Source of the DNA: Hoeflea sp.
GTDB lineage: Bacteria > Pseudomonadota > Alphaproteobacteria > Rhizobiales > Rhizobiaceae
DNA: 64,000 bases
Direction of reading: 5' to 3'
NCBI GenBank assembly: GCA_020637795.1
Contig: JACKJT010000001.1
Span: 1,426,001-1,490,000, forward strand
Part shown: piece by piece, positions 27,692 through 37,166 of the stretch
How the letters are laid out: each line of letters opens with the position of its first letter
Numbering within the stretch: position 1 is the first letter of the stretch
Notes under the pieces: model-generated
Seen by the model: only the letters and a program-made list of their open reading frames with translations
What the model was told of the DNA's origin: nothing
Database searches by the model: none
Translations under genes and position numbers: made by a program

Positions 27692-28768
27692 CTATGCCCC
27701 CCAGGTCCGCTCCAGCAGCGATACCCAGTTTTTCCGGGCGATCTTTTCGATCAGCGCCTCACCGTACTGGCGCGCCCGCATTTCCTCAATCAGCGCCTGA
27801 ACGCCGGTGACGTCGCCGATCACGTCGGGCAGTTCGGCGCCGTCGAAATCGGAGCCGAAGCCGACATGGTCTTCGCCGAGCGTTTCGACGAGGTGGTCGA
27901 GGTGGCGCATCACCGGGTCCCAGCCGCAATCGGTCGATTTGCGGCCATCGTCGCGCAGGAACACGGTGGCGTAGTTGAGGCCGACCATGCCTCCGCTCTC
28001 GCGGATCATGGCGAGCTGCCGGTCGGTGAGGTTGCGGGTCGAGGGCGTGACCGCGTGGGCGTTGGAATGGGTGGCGACCAGCGGCGCGTCCGACAGGCTC
28101 GCGACATCGTCGAAGCCCTTTTCGTTGAGGTGTGACAGGTCGAGCATGATCCTGAGCTCGTTGCAGGCCTTGACCAGCGCCTTGCCGGCGTCGGTGAGGC
28201 CGGGTCCGGTGTCCGGGTCACCCGGGAAGCGGAACGGAACGCCGTGACCGAACACGGTCGGACGGCTCCAGACCGGGCCGAGCGAGCGCAGGCCCATGGC
28301 GTGGAAGGCGTAGAGTGCGTCGAGATCGGGACCGATGGCTTCCGCGCCCTCCATGTGCATGATTGCGGCGATGGTGCCGGTTTCCATGCAGGCGCGAAGG
28401 TCGGCGGAGCCGCGGCAGATCTTCAGCGCGCCTTCGGAGGCCCGCTCCATCCACATCAAATGCGCCGCCATCTGCAAGGCGGTCGACTGCGCTTCGCCCG
28501 CGTTCATCAGTTCGGGCAGCGGCAGATCATAGGGCGGCGCGTCCATCATCGCCTGGTAATCGGGTTCATCGTCCGCATGCGGCGAGGGAATGTAGATGGC
28601 AAAGAAGCCGCCGGCAAAACCGGCCTTCTTCATCCGCGGCAGATCGAGATGGCCCTCCTGGCCTTCTTCAAGCCAGAGGGCTTCGCGGCGTTCGGGTTCC
28701 CGCAACAGGCGCAGCAGGAAATCGTTGTGGCCGTCGAAAAATGGCATTGTCGCCATGGCTGGCTCCAT
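27692..28768 (-). CDS. Membrane (renal) dipeptidase, peptidase family M19
   Basis: A 358-aa zinc dipeptidase. The first metal motif is FFDGHNDFLLRLL (His-x-Asp). A central Glu lies in MHMEGAEAIG. Metal-binding histidines are in LDLSHLNEKGF and VATHSNAHAV, and the C-terminal GFGSDFDGAELPD is typical of M19. These enzymes split dipeptides, often those with a D-residue at the C-terminus. It is the last gene of the peptide ABC operon: its ATG overlaps the ATPase stop (TGATG). An ATG at 28756 with GGAG upstream is an alternative start. Hydrolysis of imported dipeptides in the cytoplasm is the expected job. Confidence 0.92.
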   Translation of the reverse strand: MEPAMATMPFFDGHNDFLLRLLREPERREALWLEEGQEGHLDLPRMKKAGFAGGFFAIYIPSPHADDEPDYQAMMDAPPYDLPLPELMNAGEAQSTALQMAAHLMWMERASEGALKICRGSADLRACMETGTIAAIMHMEGAEAIGPDLDALYAFHAMGLRSLGPVWSRPTVFGHGVPFRFPGDPDTGPGLTDAGKALVKACNELRIMLDLSHLNEKGFDDVASLSDAPLVATHSNAHAVTPSTRNLTDRQLAMIRESGGMVGLNYATVFLRDDGRKSTDCGWDPVMRHLDHLVETLGEDHVGFGSDFDGAELPDVIGDVTGVQALIEEMRARQYGEALIEKIARKNWVSLLERTWGA

Positions 28769-29538
28769 CAGCGCTGAAGGGCGGGATCCCGGGTAAAGCC
28801 CTCGCTCGCCGTCAGCAGGTTGCGGGTGTAGTCCTCGGTCGTAGCATGGGCCTGCAGAGCCTCACGGGTCAACTGCTCGACCACCTCGCCGCCCTGCATC
28901 ACCACCAGCCGGTCGCACATGTGCGAGACGACGGCCAGATCATGGCTGACCAGAACATAGGTCAGGCCGCGCTCGGCGCGCAGCCGGTCGAGCAGATTGA
29001 GAACCTCGGCCTGGATCGAGGCATCGAGCGCCGATGTCGGCTCGTCGAGCAAGATCACTTTCGGCTCCAGGATGAGGGCGCGGGCGATGGCGACGCGCTG
29101 GCGCTGGCCGCCGGAGAGCTGGTGCGGATAGCGGAAGCGGAATCCCGACCCTAGGCCGACATCCTCGAGCGCCTGTTCGACCCGGTCCTCGGCGTGGTCG
29201 AAGCCATGGATGGCGAGCGGCTCGGAGAGCACCCGGTCAACCGTGTGGCGGGGATGCAGCGAGGCGTAGGGATCCTGGAACACCATCTGGACGCGGCGAT
29301 AGAAGACCGCGTCGCGCGGCGCCTGCACAGGCTCGCCGGCAATGCTGATGCGGCCGCCGGTGACCGGCGCCAGGCCGCACAGTGCGCGCAGCACGGTGGA
29401 CTTGCCGGAACCGCTCTCGCCGACAATGCCGAAACTCTCCTCTTCGCCAACGGCGAGCGACACGCCCTTGAGCGCCCGCACCTGACGGCCGCTGCCTTCA
29501 AAGGTGACTTCAAGGTCTTCGATGTCGATGAAAGCCAT
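28768..29538 (-). CDS. Peptide ABC transporter ATPase (DppF/OppF type)
   Basis: A 256-aa ATP-binding subunit of an oligopeptide/nickel-type ABC importer. The Walker A is GESGSGKST, the Q-loop VFQDPYASLHPRHT, the signature LSGGQRQR, Walker B VILLDEPTSALD, and the switch His in LVSHDLAVVSHMCDRLVVM. ATG 29538 with TAGGAG upstream is chosen; the longer frame adds 32 residues out of register with the family. It is the second of two ATPases, nine bases after the first. Substrate is inferred from the adjoining dipeptidase. Confidence 0.93.
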   Translation of the reverse strand: MAFIDIEDLEVTFEGSGRQVRALKGVSLAVGEEESFGIVGESGSGKSTVLRALCGLAPVTGGRISIAGEPVQAPRDAVFYRRVQMVFQDPYASLHPRHTVDRVLSEPLAIHGFDHAEDRVEQALEDVGLGSGFRFRYPHQLSGGQRQRVAIARALILEPKVILLDEPTSALDASIQAEVLNLLDRLRAERGLTYVLVSHDLAVVSHMCDRLVVMQGGEVVEQLTREALQAHATTEDYTRNLLTASEGFTRDPALQR

Positions 29539-29548
29539 CAGGGCGCTC

Positions 29549-30376
29549 CTACTCGAGCCAGGCATCGTCGCGCGCCAGCACGGGCAGCGGGCGGCTGTCG
29601 CCGGTGATGGTCGGCAGGCAGTTGAGCAAGCCACGGGTGTAGGGGTGGGTGGCCTCGCTCATCCGCCGCGCGTCGAGCTCCTCGACCACCCGGCCGGCAT
29701 ACATGACCAGCACCCGGTCACAGAAGGTCGAGACCAGCCTGAGGTCATGGCTGATGAAGATCAGCCCCATGCCGCGCTCGGTGACCAGGCGGTCGAGAAT
29801 GCGCAGGACCTCGATCTGCACCGTCACATCGAGCGCCGAGGTCGGTTCGTCGGCGATCAGCAGATCGGGCTCGGTGACCAGCATCATGGCGATCATGGCG
29901 CGCTGGCCCATGCCGCCGGAGAGTTCGTGCGGATAGGCCGCCATCACCCGTTCGGGATCGCGGATCTGCACGGCCTCGAGCATGGCGATCGACTTGTCGT
30001 GCGCCTCGGACTTGCCACCGTGCAGCTTGACCGCCTCCATCAGCTGACGGCCGATGGTCATCACCGGGTTCAATGAGAATTTCGGATCCTGCATCACCAT
30101 CGACATGCGCGCGCCGCGAAGCTTGCGCCATTGCCGGGTGCTGGCGCTGCGCAGATCGACACCGTCGAACTCCAGCCGGTCCGCGGTCGCGGTTCCCGAG
30201 ACCGGCGTCAACCCGAGGATGGCGCGGCCGGTCTGGGACTTGCCGGAGCCGCTCTCGCCGACGATGCCGAGCCGTTCGCGGCCCAGACTGAAACTGACGC
30301 CGCGCACCACCTCGACCGGCCCCTGGCGCGAGGGGAAGGCAATGCGCAGGTTCTCGACAGACAGCAGCGGGCTCAT
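29549..30376 (-). CDS. Peptide ABC transporter ATPase (DppD/OppD type)
   Basis: A 275-aa ATPase subunit with Walker A GESGSGKSQT, a Q-loop MVMQDPKFSLNPVMTIGRQL, signature LSGGMGQR, Walker B LLIADEPTSALD and the His switch in FISHDLRLVSTFCDRVLVM. The C-terminal tail HPYTRGLLNCLPTI is the oligopeptide-type extension; the iron-sulfur cysteines of some DppD/OppD proteins are not obvious. Its ATG overlaps the stop of the upstream permease gene (ATGA). Confidence 0.93.
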   Translation of the reverse strand: MSPLLSVENLRIAFPSRQGPVEVVRGVSFSLGRERLGIVGESGSGKSQTGRAILGLTPVSGTATADRLEFDGVDLRSASTRQWRKLRGARMSMVMQDPKFSLNPVMTIGRQLMEAVKLHGGKSEAHDKSIAMLEAVQIRDPERVMAAYPHELSGGMGQRAMIAMMLVTEPDLLIADEPTSALDVTVQIEVLRILDRLVTERGMGLIFISHDLRLVSTFCDRVLVMYAGRVVEELDARRMSEATHPYTRGLLNCLPTITGDSRPLPVLARDDAWLE

Positions 30377-31296
30377 TTCCCGGCCTTCGGGTCAAGCACG
30401 TCGCGCAGGCCGTCGCCGAGCAGGTTGAAGCCGAGCGAGACGGTGAAGATGGCAATGCCGGGCATGGTCGCGACCCACCAGTAGTCGATGATGAAGCGGC
30501 GGCCACCGGCGATCATCGCGCCCCATTCCGGCTGCGGCGGCTGCGCGCCGAGCCCAAGGAAGCCGAGCCCGGCGGCGGTGAGGATGATGCCGGCCATGTC
30601 GAGGGTGACGCGGATGATCACCGAAGACAGGCAGAGCGGCACCACGTGGCCCCAGATGATACGCCCAGAGGACGCGCCCTGCAGGCGGATCGCGTCGATG
30701 TGTTCGGCGTTGCGGATGGTCAGCGTTTCGGCGCGGGCGAGGCGGGCATAGGGCGGCCAGGAGGTGATCGCGATGGCGATGATGGCGTTCTCGATCCCGG
30801 GCCCCAGCGCCGCGACGAAGGCCAGCGCCAGGATCAGCCGCGGGAAGGCCAGGAAGATGTCGGTGACCCGCATCAGCACGGTATCGACCCAGCCGCCGAA
30901 ATAGCCCGAAACGGTGCCGACCAGCAGGCCGATCGGCGTGGCGATGATGGCAACCAGCGCCACCACCATCAATGTCAGCCGCGCGCCGTGAACCACCCGA
31001 CTGAAGATGTCGCGGGCGAGATCGTCGGTGCCCATCAGGTGATCCATCGACGGCGGCAGCAGCCGCATCGTCCTCAGGTCACCGCCGAGCAGCGGATCAT
31101 AGGGCGCGATGACATCGGCAAAGATGGCGACAAGCACCAGCAGAAGAACGATGGCAAGGCCGATCATGCCGAGCCGGTTGCCGGTGAACAACCGCCATGT
31201 GCGCCAGGCCTGGCCGAGACGGGCCTGGCGGCGCGAAGCCGGCTGCTCGCTCTGCAGCCATTCGCCGAGGCTCTGGCGGGAGGCGCCGATGCTCAT
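30373..31296 (-). CDS. Peptide ABC transporter permease (DppC type)
   Basis: A 307-aa permease with the OppC N-terminal domain (WRTWRLFTGNRLGMIGLAIVLLLVLVAIFADVIAPYDPL) and about five further helices. The EAA loop that contacts the ATPases is EHIDAIRLQGASSGRIIWGHVVP, followed by GLGFLGLGAQPPQPEWGAM. ATG 31296 has AGGAGG upstream and overlaps the DppB-type stop codon; the longer frame is spurious. It pairs with the following permease-type subunit to form the membrane channel. Confidence 0.94.
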   Translation of the reverse strand: MSIGASRQSLGEWLQSEQPASRRQARLGQAWRTWRLFTGNRLGMIGLAIVLLLVLVAIFADVIAPYDPLLGGDLRTMRLLPPSMDHLMGTDDLARDIFSRVVHGARLTLMVVALVAIIATPIGLLVGTVSGYFGGWVDTVLMRVTDIFLAFPRLILALAFVAALGPGIENAIIAIAITSWPPYARLARAETLTIRNAEHIDAIRLQGASSGRIIWGHVVPLCLSSVIIRVTLDMAGIILTAAGLGFLGLGAQPPQPEWGAMIAGGRRFIIDYWWVATMPGIAIFTVSLGFNLLGDGLRDVLDPKAGK

Positions 31297-32357
31297 GCCC
31301 GCCTCCTGACCCGGGGGTCGAGCACGGTGTAGAGGAAATCCGAAAGCAGGTTGAGGCCGACAAAGATGATGCCGATCAGCAGCGTTCCGCCAAGGACCGC
31401 GTTCATGTCGGCGTTCTGCAGCGAGTTGGTCAGGTACTGGCCGAGGCCGGGCCAGGCAAAGACGGTCTCGGTCAGCACCGAGCCTTCCAGCAGGCTGGCG
31501 TAGGAAAGGGTGACGACGGTGACCAGCGGCACGGCGGCGTTCCTGAGCGCATGCACCCAGATGATGCGCCATTCGGCGACGCCCTTGACCCGGGCGGTGA
31601 CGACATATTCCTGCGCCAGTTCGTTGAGCATGAAGCTGCGGGTCATCCGGGCGATATAGGCCATCGAGAAGTATCCGAGCAGCGAGGCGGGAAGCGCGAT
31701 GTGCGAGACCACGTTGCGAAACGCGCCCCATTGGCCCTGCATCGCGGTATCGAGGAGAAACAGGCCGGTGGTCGGCGTGAACGCATATTCGTAGGAGATG
31801 TCGATGCGGCCGGGGCCTGCGACGATGCCCCATTTGGCGTAGAACACCAGAAGGCCGAGCAGGCCGAGCCAGAAGATCGGCGCGGAATAGCCCATCAGAC
31901 CGACGATGCGCACCACCTGGTCGACCAGCTTGCCCTGCCGGACCGCGGCCCAGACGCCGACCGGAATACCGAACAGTGTGCCAATCAGGATCGCCACCGT
32001 TGCCAGCTCAAGAGTGGCAGGAAAGGCCCGGGCGATGTCATCGATGATCGGTTTCTTGGTCAGCATGCTTTGGCCGAAATCGCCGGTCACCGCCTTTTCG
32101 ACATAAAGGCCGAACTGCACGTAGAGCGGACGGTCGAGACCGAGTTCGACGAAGGCCTTGTCGTAGGTCGACTGCGAAGCACGGTCGCCGACGACGGCAA
32201 GCACCGGGTCGACCGGCACCACGCGGCCGATCAGGAAGGTGACCACGAGCAGGCCAAGAATGGTGACGGCAATGGTGGCAAGCAACCTGACGGTCTTGCC
32301 GAGGAAAGCCGGAAGGGCGCGTGAACGCCCTTCCGCAAGAGCGGTTGCCACAGACAA
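31293..32357 (-). CDS. Peptide ABC transporter permease (DppB type)
   Basis: A 354-aa permease with about six membrane helices. It has the DppB N-terminal region (VVTFLIGRVVPVDPVLAVVGDRA, LGLDRPLYVQFGLYVEK) and the EAA motif near QEYVVTARVKGVAEWRIIWVHALRNA. The start is TTG 32357, directly abutting the stop codon of the binding protein gene, with AAGG a few bases earlier. The first 20 codons contain a strong hairpin (32311-32334), which may reduce its translation relative to the binding protein. Confidence 0.92.
   Translation of the reverse strand: MSVATALAEGRSRALPAFLGKTVRLLATIAVTILGLLVVTFLIGRVVPVDPVLAVVGDRASQSTYDKAFVELGLDRPLYVQFGLYVEKAVTGDFGQSMLTKKPIIDDIARAFPATLELATVAILIGTLFGIPVGVWAAVRQGKLVDQVVRIVGLMGYSAPIFWLGLLGLLVFYAKWGIVAGPGRIDISYEYAFTPTTGLFLLDTAMQGQWGAFRNVVSHIALPASLLGYFSMAYIARMTRSFMLNELAQEYVVTARVKGVAEWRIIWVHALRNAAVPLVTVVTLSYASLLEGSVLTETVFAWPGLGQYLTNSLQNADMNAVLGGTLLIGIIFVGLNLLSDFLYTVLDPRVRRRA
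32311..32334 (-). other. Stem-loop after the ABC binding-protein gene
   Basis: A perfect 9-bp stem GGAAGGGCG/CGCCCTTCC with a 6-nt loop lies 24 bases downstream of the binding-protein stop, inside the first codons of the permease gene. It has no T-run, so it is a candidate 3' end stabiliser or attenuator. Confidence 0.6.
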
Positions 32358-33953
32358 TTACTTGGTCACTGCCTTGAACGAGTTGTCGTTGAACGACGGG
32401 CCGACGACGAAGCCCTCAACGTTCTTGCGGCGCGCCAGAACCTCGATCTCCTGGAACATGATGACAAACGGAGACGTCTGCTGATGTTCCGTCTGCAGAT
32501 CGATGTACATCTGCGCCCGCTTGGCCGCATCGGCTTCAAGGATCGCCGCATCGGCCTTGAGGGTCATTTCCGGGATGTCCCAGGCATTGCGCCAGGCCAG
32601 CGGCTTGGAGGCGGCATCATCGGAGTTGTCGGGGTTGCGGGCAAAGGTATCGGCATTGGTGTGCGGATCCTGATAGTCGGGACCCCAGCGGCCGATGTAG
32701 ATGTCGTGATTGCGGGCACGGTACTTGGTCAGCGTCTGCTGGCCGTCGCCCGGGATCAGCTCCATCTTGATGCCGGCCATCGCCATGGTCTGCTGGATGG
32801 CCTGGCCCATCGCGGTGATTTCAGGCGTGTTGCGGGTGTCCATGGTGACGGTGAAACCGTCGGGCAGACCTGCTTCGGCAAGCAGTTCCTTGGCCTTTTC
32901 AACATTGAGCGAGAACGGTGTGTCCTCAAGCGCACCCAGGAAGCCGAGCGGCAGGAACGCCTGATGCGGGATCACCTTGCCCTTCATGATGGTGTCGGCA
33001 ATGGTGGCGTAGTCGACCAGATATTTCATCGCCTGACGCACCTGCGGCTTGGCCAGGTTCTCGTTCTTCTGGTTGAGCCCGAGATAGTAGATCGATCCCT
33101 TGACCCCGCTTTCGACGACGATGTCCGGATTGTCGGAGAGCGCGGTGATTTCCTCGGCGCCGACGTTGCGGGCGATATCGATGTCGCCCTGCTCGAGCAG
33201 CAGGCGCTGGGTCGCGGTTTCGGGGATGTGACGATAGATCGCACGCGCCATCGGCGGGGCTTCGCCCGAATAATTGTCGTTGCGTTCGAGCACGATGGCT
33301 TCATTGGCGCGCCAGTCACGGATGGTGAAGGCGCCGGAGCCGGCATAATTGGTCTTGAGCCAGTTGTAGCCGAAATCGCCATCGGCCTCATGGCTCTTGA
33401 CCAGCTCGCTGTCGACGATGAAACCTACGGTTGCGGTCAGGCAATAGAGCACCAGGGTCGGCGCATAGGGCTTGTCCATCTCGAATTCGAAGGTCATGTC
33501 GCCGGTCTTGCGGATCATCGCGTCGACATTGTCGGCGGAAAAGCCGAACTGGGTGAGGATGAAGGCCGGCGACTTGTCGAGCTTGATGGCGCGCTGCAGC
33601 GAATAGACCGCGTCTTCGGCGGTGATCGGGTTGCCCGACGCGAACTTCATGCCGGGACGGATGGTGAAGGTGAAGGTCTTGCCGTCGGCGGAGACTTCCC
33701 ATTTTTCGGCAATCACGCCGAAGATCTCGGAGACATCCTTGACGTTGTAGCCGATCAGGCCCTGATAGGCATTGCCCAGCACCTCGGAGGCGGTGAATTC
33801 GAAGACCTCGGCAGGGTCGAGCGAGATGACATCGTCAATCGACCAAGCCTGAATCAGCGTGTCGGCCGGGGTTTCCGCTTTCGCGGTCACCGGCGCCAGT
33901 GCAGCGGCGGTGCACATCAGCGCGACTGCCACGAATTTTTTAACGTGTTTCAC
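32358..33953 (-). CDS. Peptide ABC transporter substrate-binding protein (family 5)
   Basis: A 531-aa periplasmic solute-binding protein of the OppA/DppA family. The GTG start at 33953 gives a classical signal peptide (KHVKKFVAVALMCTAAALAP, cleavage after VTAKA) and has GGGAG upstream; the longer frame adds 31 residues before the signal. Family motifs include LDPAEVFEFTASEVLGNAYQGL, WEVSADGKTFTFTIRPGMKFASGNPITAEDAVYS and QAFLPLGFLG. First gene of the six-gene operon that ends in an M19 dipeptidase, so di- or oligopeptides are the likely ligands. Confidence 0.93.
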   Translation of the reverse strand: MKHVKKFVAVALMCTAAALAPVTAKAETPADTLIQAWSIDDVISLDPAEVFEFTASEVLGNAYQGLIGYNVKDVSEIFGVIAEKWEVSADGKTFTFTIRPGMKFASGNPITAEDAVYSLQRAIKLDKSPAFILTQFGFSADNVDAMIRKTGDMTFEFEMDKPYAPTLVLYCLTATVGFIVDSELVKSHEADGDFGYNWLKTNYAGSGAFTIRDWRANEAIVLERNDNYSGEAPPMARAIYRHIPETATQRLLLEQGDIDIARNVGAEEITALSDNPDIVVESGVKGSIYYLGLNQKNENLAKPQVRQAMKYLVDYATIADTIMKGKVIPHQAFLPLGFLGALEDTPFSLNVEKAKELLAEAGLPDGFTVTMDTRNTPEITAMGQAIQQTMAMAGIKMELIPGDGQQTLTKYRARNHDIYIGRWGPDYQDPHTNADTFARNPDNSDDAASKPLAWRNAWDIPEMTLKADAAILEADAAKRAQMYIDLQTEHQQTSPFVIMFQEIEVLARRKNVEGFVVGPSFNDNSFKAVTK

Positions 33954-34215
33954 AACAAAACTCCCAGGTAAACGTGTTCCCGAATGAATCCTTGCAAGGG
34001 GCAGGCTTTCCGCCTTGTCACCCTGCGGATACCGCATTGAGGTCACAGCCCAAGGGGACTGTCAAGCGTGCTGACGGGAGGCGGTTGGTGCAACGATCCC
34101 GCGCTGTCACACGAATGGCGGGAAATGCTGATATCCTGGCATCGGCGATGGCTGCGGTCAGGTAGCCCGTTGTAATGGCTTGAACAATCGAAACCGGGCG
34201 GTGCTCGGACCGGTG

Positions 34216-35211
34216 TCAGATACCTGCCAGGCCAAAGGAAACCGCAACCCAGGCAAGGGCCAGCAGAAATACCGTTTCCAGCACGATGACGGCGACATGG
34301 CGCCAGCCCAGATCCATCATGGCTTTCATGTTGGTGCGAACGCCAAGGGCGGAAATCGCGATCACCAGCAGCCAGGAAGAGGCATCGACCAGCAGCGCCG
34401 CGACAGCCGCCGGGATCAGGCCGATGCTGTTGGCGATGGTGACGGCGCCGAAGCCGACGACGAACAGCGGCAACCGCACCTGGGAAAACCCGGTTTCACG
34501 CCGCGCCGTCGACAGCGCGACGATGATCAGCACCACCGGCAAGAGCGTGACGCGGAGCAGTTTGACGATGGTCGCGGTGTCGCCGGCCTCCGTCGAGATC
34601 GAGTAACCGGCGCCCACCACCTGCGCCACGTCGTGCACCGTTGCACCGATGAGGAAACCGCTTTGCATGTCATTCAGCCCGGCCAGGCCGAACAGCACCG
34701 GATAGATGATCATGGCGATGGTCGACAGCGTGGTGACGGCGACGACCGTGAACAGCACGTTGCGTTCGGTCTTGTCGTTGGCGGGTATCACGGCAGCCAG
34801 CGCCAGCGCCGCCGAGGCTCCGCAGATGGCGACCGATCCTCCGGTCAGGATGGCAAACCGCCATCCCCTTGAGAACAGCCTGGCGCAGACGAAGCCGAAG
34901 CCGATGGTCAACGCCATAAGGCTGGCCACCGTCACCAGACCCGAGGTCCCGATCCCGGCAATATCGCCCAGCGTGATGCGTGCACCGAGCAGCACGATGC
35001 CAAGCCTGAGCAGGGTTTTCGAGGCGAAGACCACGCCTTCGGAGGTGCGTTCCTGGTCAGCCAAGAAGTTGAAGGCCATGCCGATGAGCAGCGCAAACAG
35101 CATCACCGGCGCAGCATAATGCTCGGAGAGAAACTTCGCCGCCGCAGCGATGGTGAGAGCCAGCAGCAGACCGGGAAACAGGGTTTTGGCGCGCAAGGGT
35201 ATATTCAACAT
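34216..35211 (-). CDS. YeiH-family putative sulfate/sulfur oxyanion exporter
   Basis: A 331-aa membrane protein with about ten hydrophobic segments of the YeiH/Cons_hypoth698 family, annotated as putative sulfate exporters. Diagnostic stretches are LRLGIVLLGARITLGDIAGIG, TGGSVAICGASAALALAAVIPAND, and IGATVHDVAQVVGAGYSIS. Relatives are repeatedly found near genes for taurine, cysteate or other sulfonate breakdown, where sulfite or sulfate must leave the cell. That fits the DHPS locus just upstream on the same strand (203-bp gap). The direction and ion are not proven for the family. Confidence 0.88.
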   Translation of the reverse strand: MLNIPLRAKTLFPGLLLALTIAAAAKFLSEHYAAPVMLFALLIGMAFNFLADQERTSEGVVFASKTLLRLGIVLLGARITLGDIAGIGTSGLVTVASLMALTIGFGFVCARLFSRGWRFAILTGGSVAICGASAALALAAVIPANDKTERNVLFTVVAVTTLSTIAMIIYPVLFGLAGLNDMQSGFLIGATVHDVAQVVGAGYSISTEAGDTATIVKLLRVTLLPVVLIIVALSTARRETGFSQVRLPLFVVGFGAVTIANSIGLIPAAVAALLVDASSWLLVIAISALGVRTNMKAMMDLGWRHVAVIVLETVFLLALAWVAVSFGLAGI

Positions 35212-35414
35212 GGAGGTTATCTATCCTGCTATGCAGACCAACACTTCAAAAAACGATACCCGGCATGACATTCCGTGCCGACTTGGCACCAGGCTTCCAG
35301 CTACGACCGAACCTGCAGGGACTTGCCGGTGGAAACTGAAGACGCCCCGGCAATTCAGGGATGACTTCAGACCTTGCGGAACGGCGGACGAGAGGGCGCT
35401 GGCCGATCCCGCGC

Positions 35415-36410
35415 TCAGGGTTTGAGAATGATCTTCGGCGCGGCAGCCCGCCCGGCCAGGATATCGGCGAATGCCTCGGCTCCATCTTCCATGGCGCGCT
35501 CCTCGGCCCAGTCGAGACTGCCCAGACGCCCGTCGAAGATGGCCTCAGCCGTCTCGCGAAAATCCTGCGGCGTGTAGGTGTAGGCTCCGATGAAGGTGAT
35601 TTCCTGCAGCGTCAGACGCCTTACATCAAGACCGGCGGACGCGTCGCCCAACCCGATGTGGACAATGACGCCACCCGGCCGGGCCGCACGGCTGGCGGTC
35701 GCACGTGTGGCGGAAAATCCGACCCCGTCAATCACCAGATCATAGCCGCCCGGATCCTCCGCCATGATCTCGTCGGGCATGGCGATCCTGAAGGCGCCGG
35801 CCGATTTCAGGGCGGGAAGCCGGCGCTGGTTGGCTTCGCTGACTGTGATGTCGGCGACGCCGTTGGCTCTCAGCGCCAGGGCGGCGCCAAGGCCGATGGC
35901 GCCGCCGCCGATGACGAGGCAACGGGCTGCCGGCAACGGAACATCTTCGGCCCGTGCTCCCAGCCGCGCCGCGTGCCAGCCACAGGCCAGCGGCTCGGCG
36001 AGACAGGCCTTCTCGAAGGAGACATGATCCGGCATCTCGACCAGGTTTTCCGCCGGAATGGCGATGTATTCGGCAAAGGCGCCCTGGCGCGGCGCCATCG
36101 ACAGGATCTCGCGCTTCGCGCACAGATTGTTGCGCCCGGTCTTGCAGGCCCGGCACTTGCCGCAGGTGGCGAGCGGATTGACCGTGACCCGCCGGCCGGA
36201 GCCCGGGCCTTCGACGACAACGCCGGCGGCCTCGTGGCCGAGGATCAGCGGCGCCGGGCGGCGTTCGTCATGGCCGAGATAGGCGTGCATGTCGGAGCCG
36301 CAGATGCCGACTGCCTCGACCCGGATCAGACATTCGCCGGACGGCAGATCGGGTTCGGGCTCTTTACACCAGACCAGGCTCTCGGGAGCCGTATAGACAA
36401 GCGCTTTCAT
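35415..36410 (-). CDS. Zinc-dependent medium-chain alcohol dehydrogenase
   Basis: A 331-aa MDR enzyme oxidising a secondary alcohol with NAD(P). Catalytic zinc ligands are Cys37 in EAVGICGSDMHAYLG and the His/Glu of LGHEAAGVV. The structural zinc loop is CGKCRACKTGRNNLC, and the nucleotide site is VIGGGAIGLGAALA. Its ATG overlaps the SDR stop (ATGA). In DHPS degradation clusters two dehydrogenases acting at C2 (HpsO and HpsP) interconvert the DHPS enantiomers before HpsN; this gene and the SDR are placed to do that. I do not assign which is O or P. Confidence 0.85.
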   Translation of the reverse strand: MKALVYTAPESLVWCKEPEPDLPSGECLIRVEAVGICGSDMHAYLGHDERRPAPLILGHEAAGVVVEGPGSGRRVTVNPLATCGKCRACKTGRNNLCAKREILSMAPRQGAFAEYIAIPAENLVEMPDHVSFEKACLAEPLACGWHAARLGARAEDVPLPAARCLVIGGGAIGLGAALALRANGVADITVSEANQRRLPALKSAGAFRIAMPDEIMAEDPGGYDLVIDGVGFSATRATASRAARPGGVIVHIGLGDASAGLDVRRLTLQEITFIGAYTYTPQDFRETAEAIFDGRLGSLDWAEERAMEDGAEAFADILAGRAAAPKIILKP

Positions 36411-37165
36411 TTCGCGGTGTATCCCCCATCGACGAAGAGCAGTTGCCCGGTCACATAGGCTGACGCATCGGACGCCAGAAAAAGCAGCGGCCCTTCGATG
36501 TCGGCCATTTCGCCGTTGCGGCCGATGCAGGTGGCGGCCGCATGCATGGCGGACACCGAGGGATCGGCGAAAACGGGGCCGGTCAGTTCGGTGTGGAAGA
36601 AGCCCGGCGCCAGCGCATTGGCGTTGATGCCGTCGCGCGACCAGGCCTCGGCCATGGCGCGGGTCATCTGTTCGACGCCGCCCTTGGAAGCGCCATAGGC
36701 GATGCCGTTGGTGAAGGCACGGCGCGATTGCAGCGACGCGAAATTGATGATCCGGCCCCAGCCCTTCTTCCGCATGCCCGGCACGAGCGCCTGAGCGAGA
36801 AAGAATGGCACTGTGAGGTTGAGCGCGATGGTTCTTTCCCAGCCATCGGGCGTTACCTGATCGGCCGACTGGCGCAGATTGAGGCCGGCTGCATTGACGA
36901 GAATGTCCGGCGGACCGAAGGGTTCAGCGGCCTTGGCCGCAATGGAAACGAGGTCGACGCCGGAAGCCAGGTCGGCGGCAAGGCTGGCCGTCTGCCCCTC
37001 CGTCTCCGAGCGCCACTGTTCGAGAGAGTCCGCGCGGCGCGCCAGGCCGACGACCCGGGCGCCGGCCTGGGCGAGATAGGTCGCCGCCGCCCGCCCGAGC
37101 CCCGAACTCGCGCCGGTGACGAGCGCAACGCGGCCCCTCAGTCCGAACAATGCATTACCTTCCAT
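36407..37165 (-). CDS. Short-chain dehydrogenase/reductase
   Basis: A 252-aa classical SDR with TGASSGLG nucleotide-binding motif, NAAGLNLRQ, the catalytic Ser/Tyr/Lys in FASLQSRRAFTNGIAYGASKGG, and a C-terminal SAYVTGQLLFVDGGYTAK. ATG 37165 begins one base after the hpsN stop; the longer frame adds 44 Arg/Pro-rich residues without family support. With the neighbouring MDR enzyme it is a candidate DHPS-2-dehydrogenase pair. Close general relatives are gluconate/sorbose-type SDRs, so a sugar-acid role is the alternative. Confidence 0.85.
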   Translation of the reverse strand: MEGNALFGLRGRVALVTGASSGLGRAAATYLAQAGARVVGLARRADSLEQWRSETEGQTASLAADLASGVDLVSIAAKAAEPFGPPDILVNAAGLNLRQSADQVTPDGWERTIALNLTVPFFLAQALVPGMRKKGWGRIINFASLQSRRAFTNGIAYGASKGGVEQMTRAMAEAWSRDGINANALAPGFFHTELTGPVFADPSVSAMHAAATCIGRNGEMADIEGPLLFLASDASAYVTGQLLFVDGGYTAK

Positions 37166-37166
37166 T

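Noticed and set aside
27672..27710. Bidirectional terminator between mcm and the dipeptidase
   Set aside because: GGGGC/GCCCC can pair over five bases only, within the dipeptidase end, without a T-run; too weak to call.
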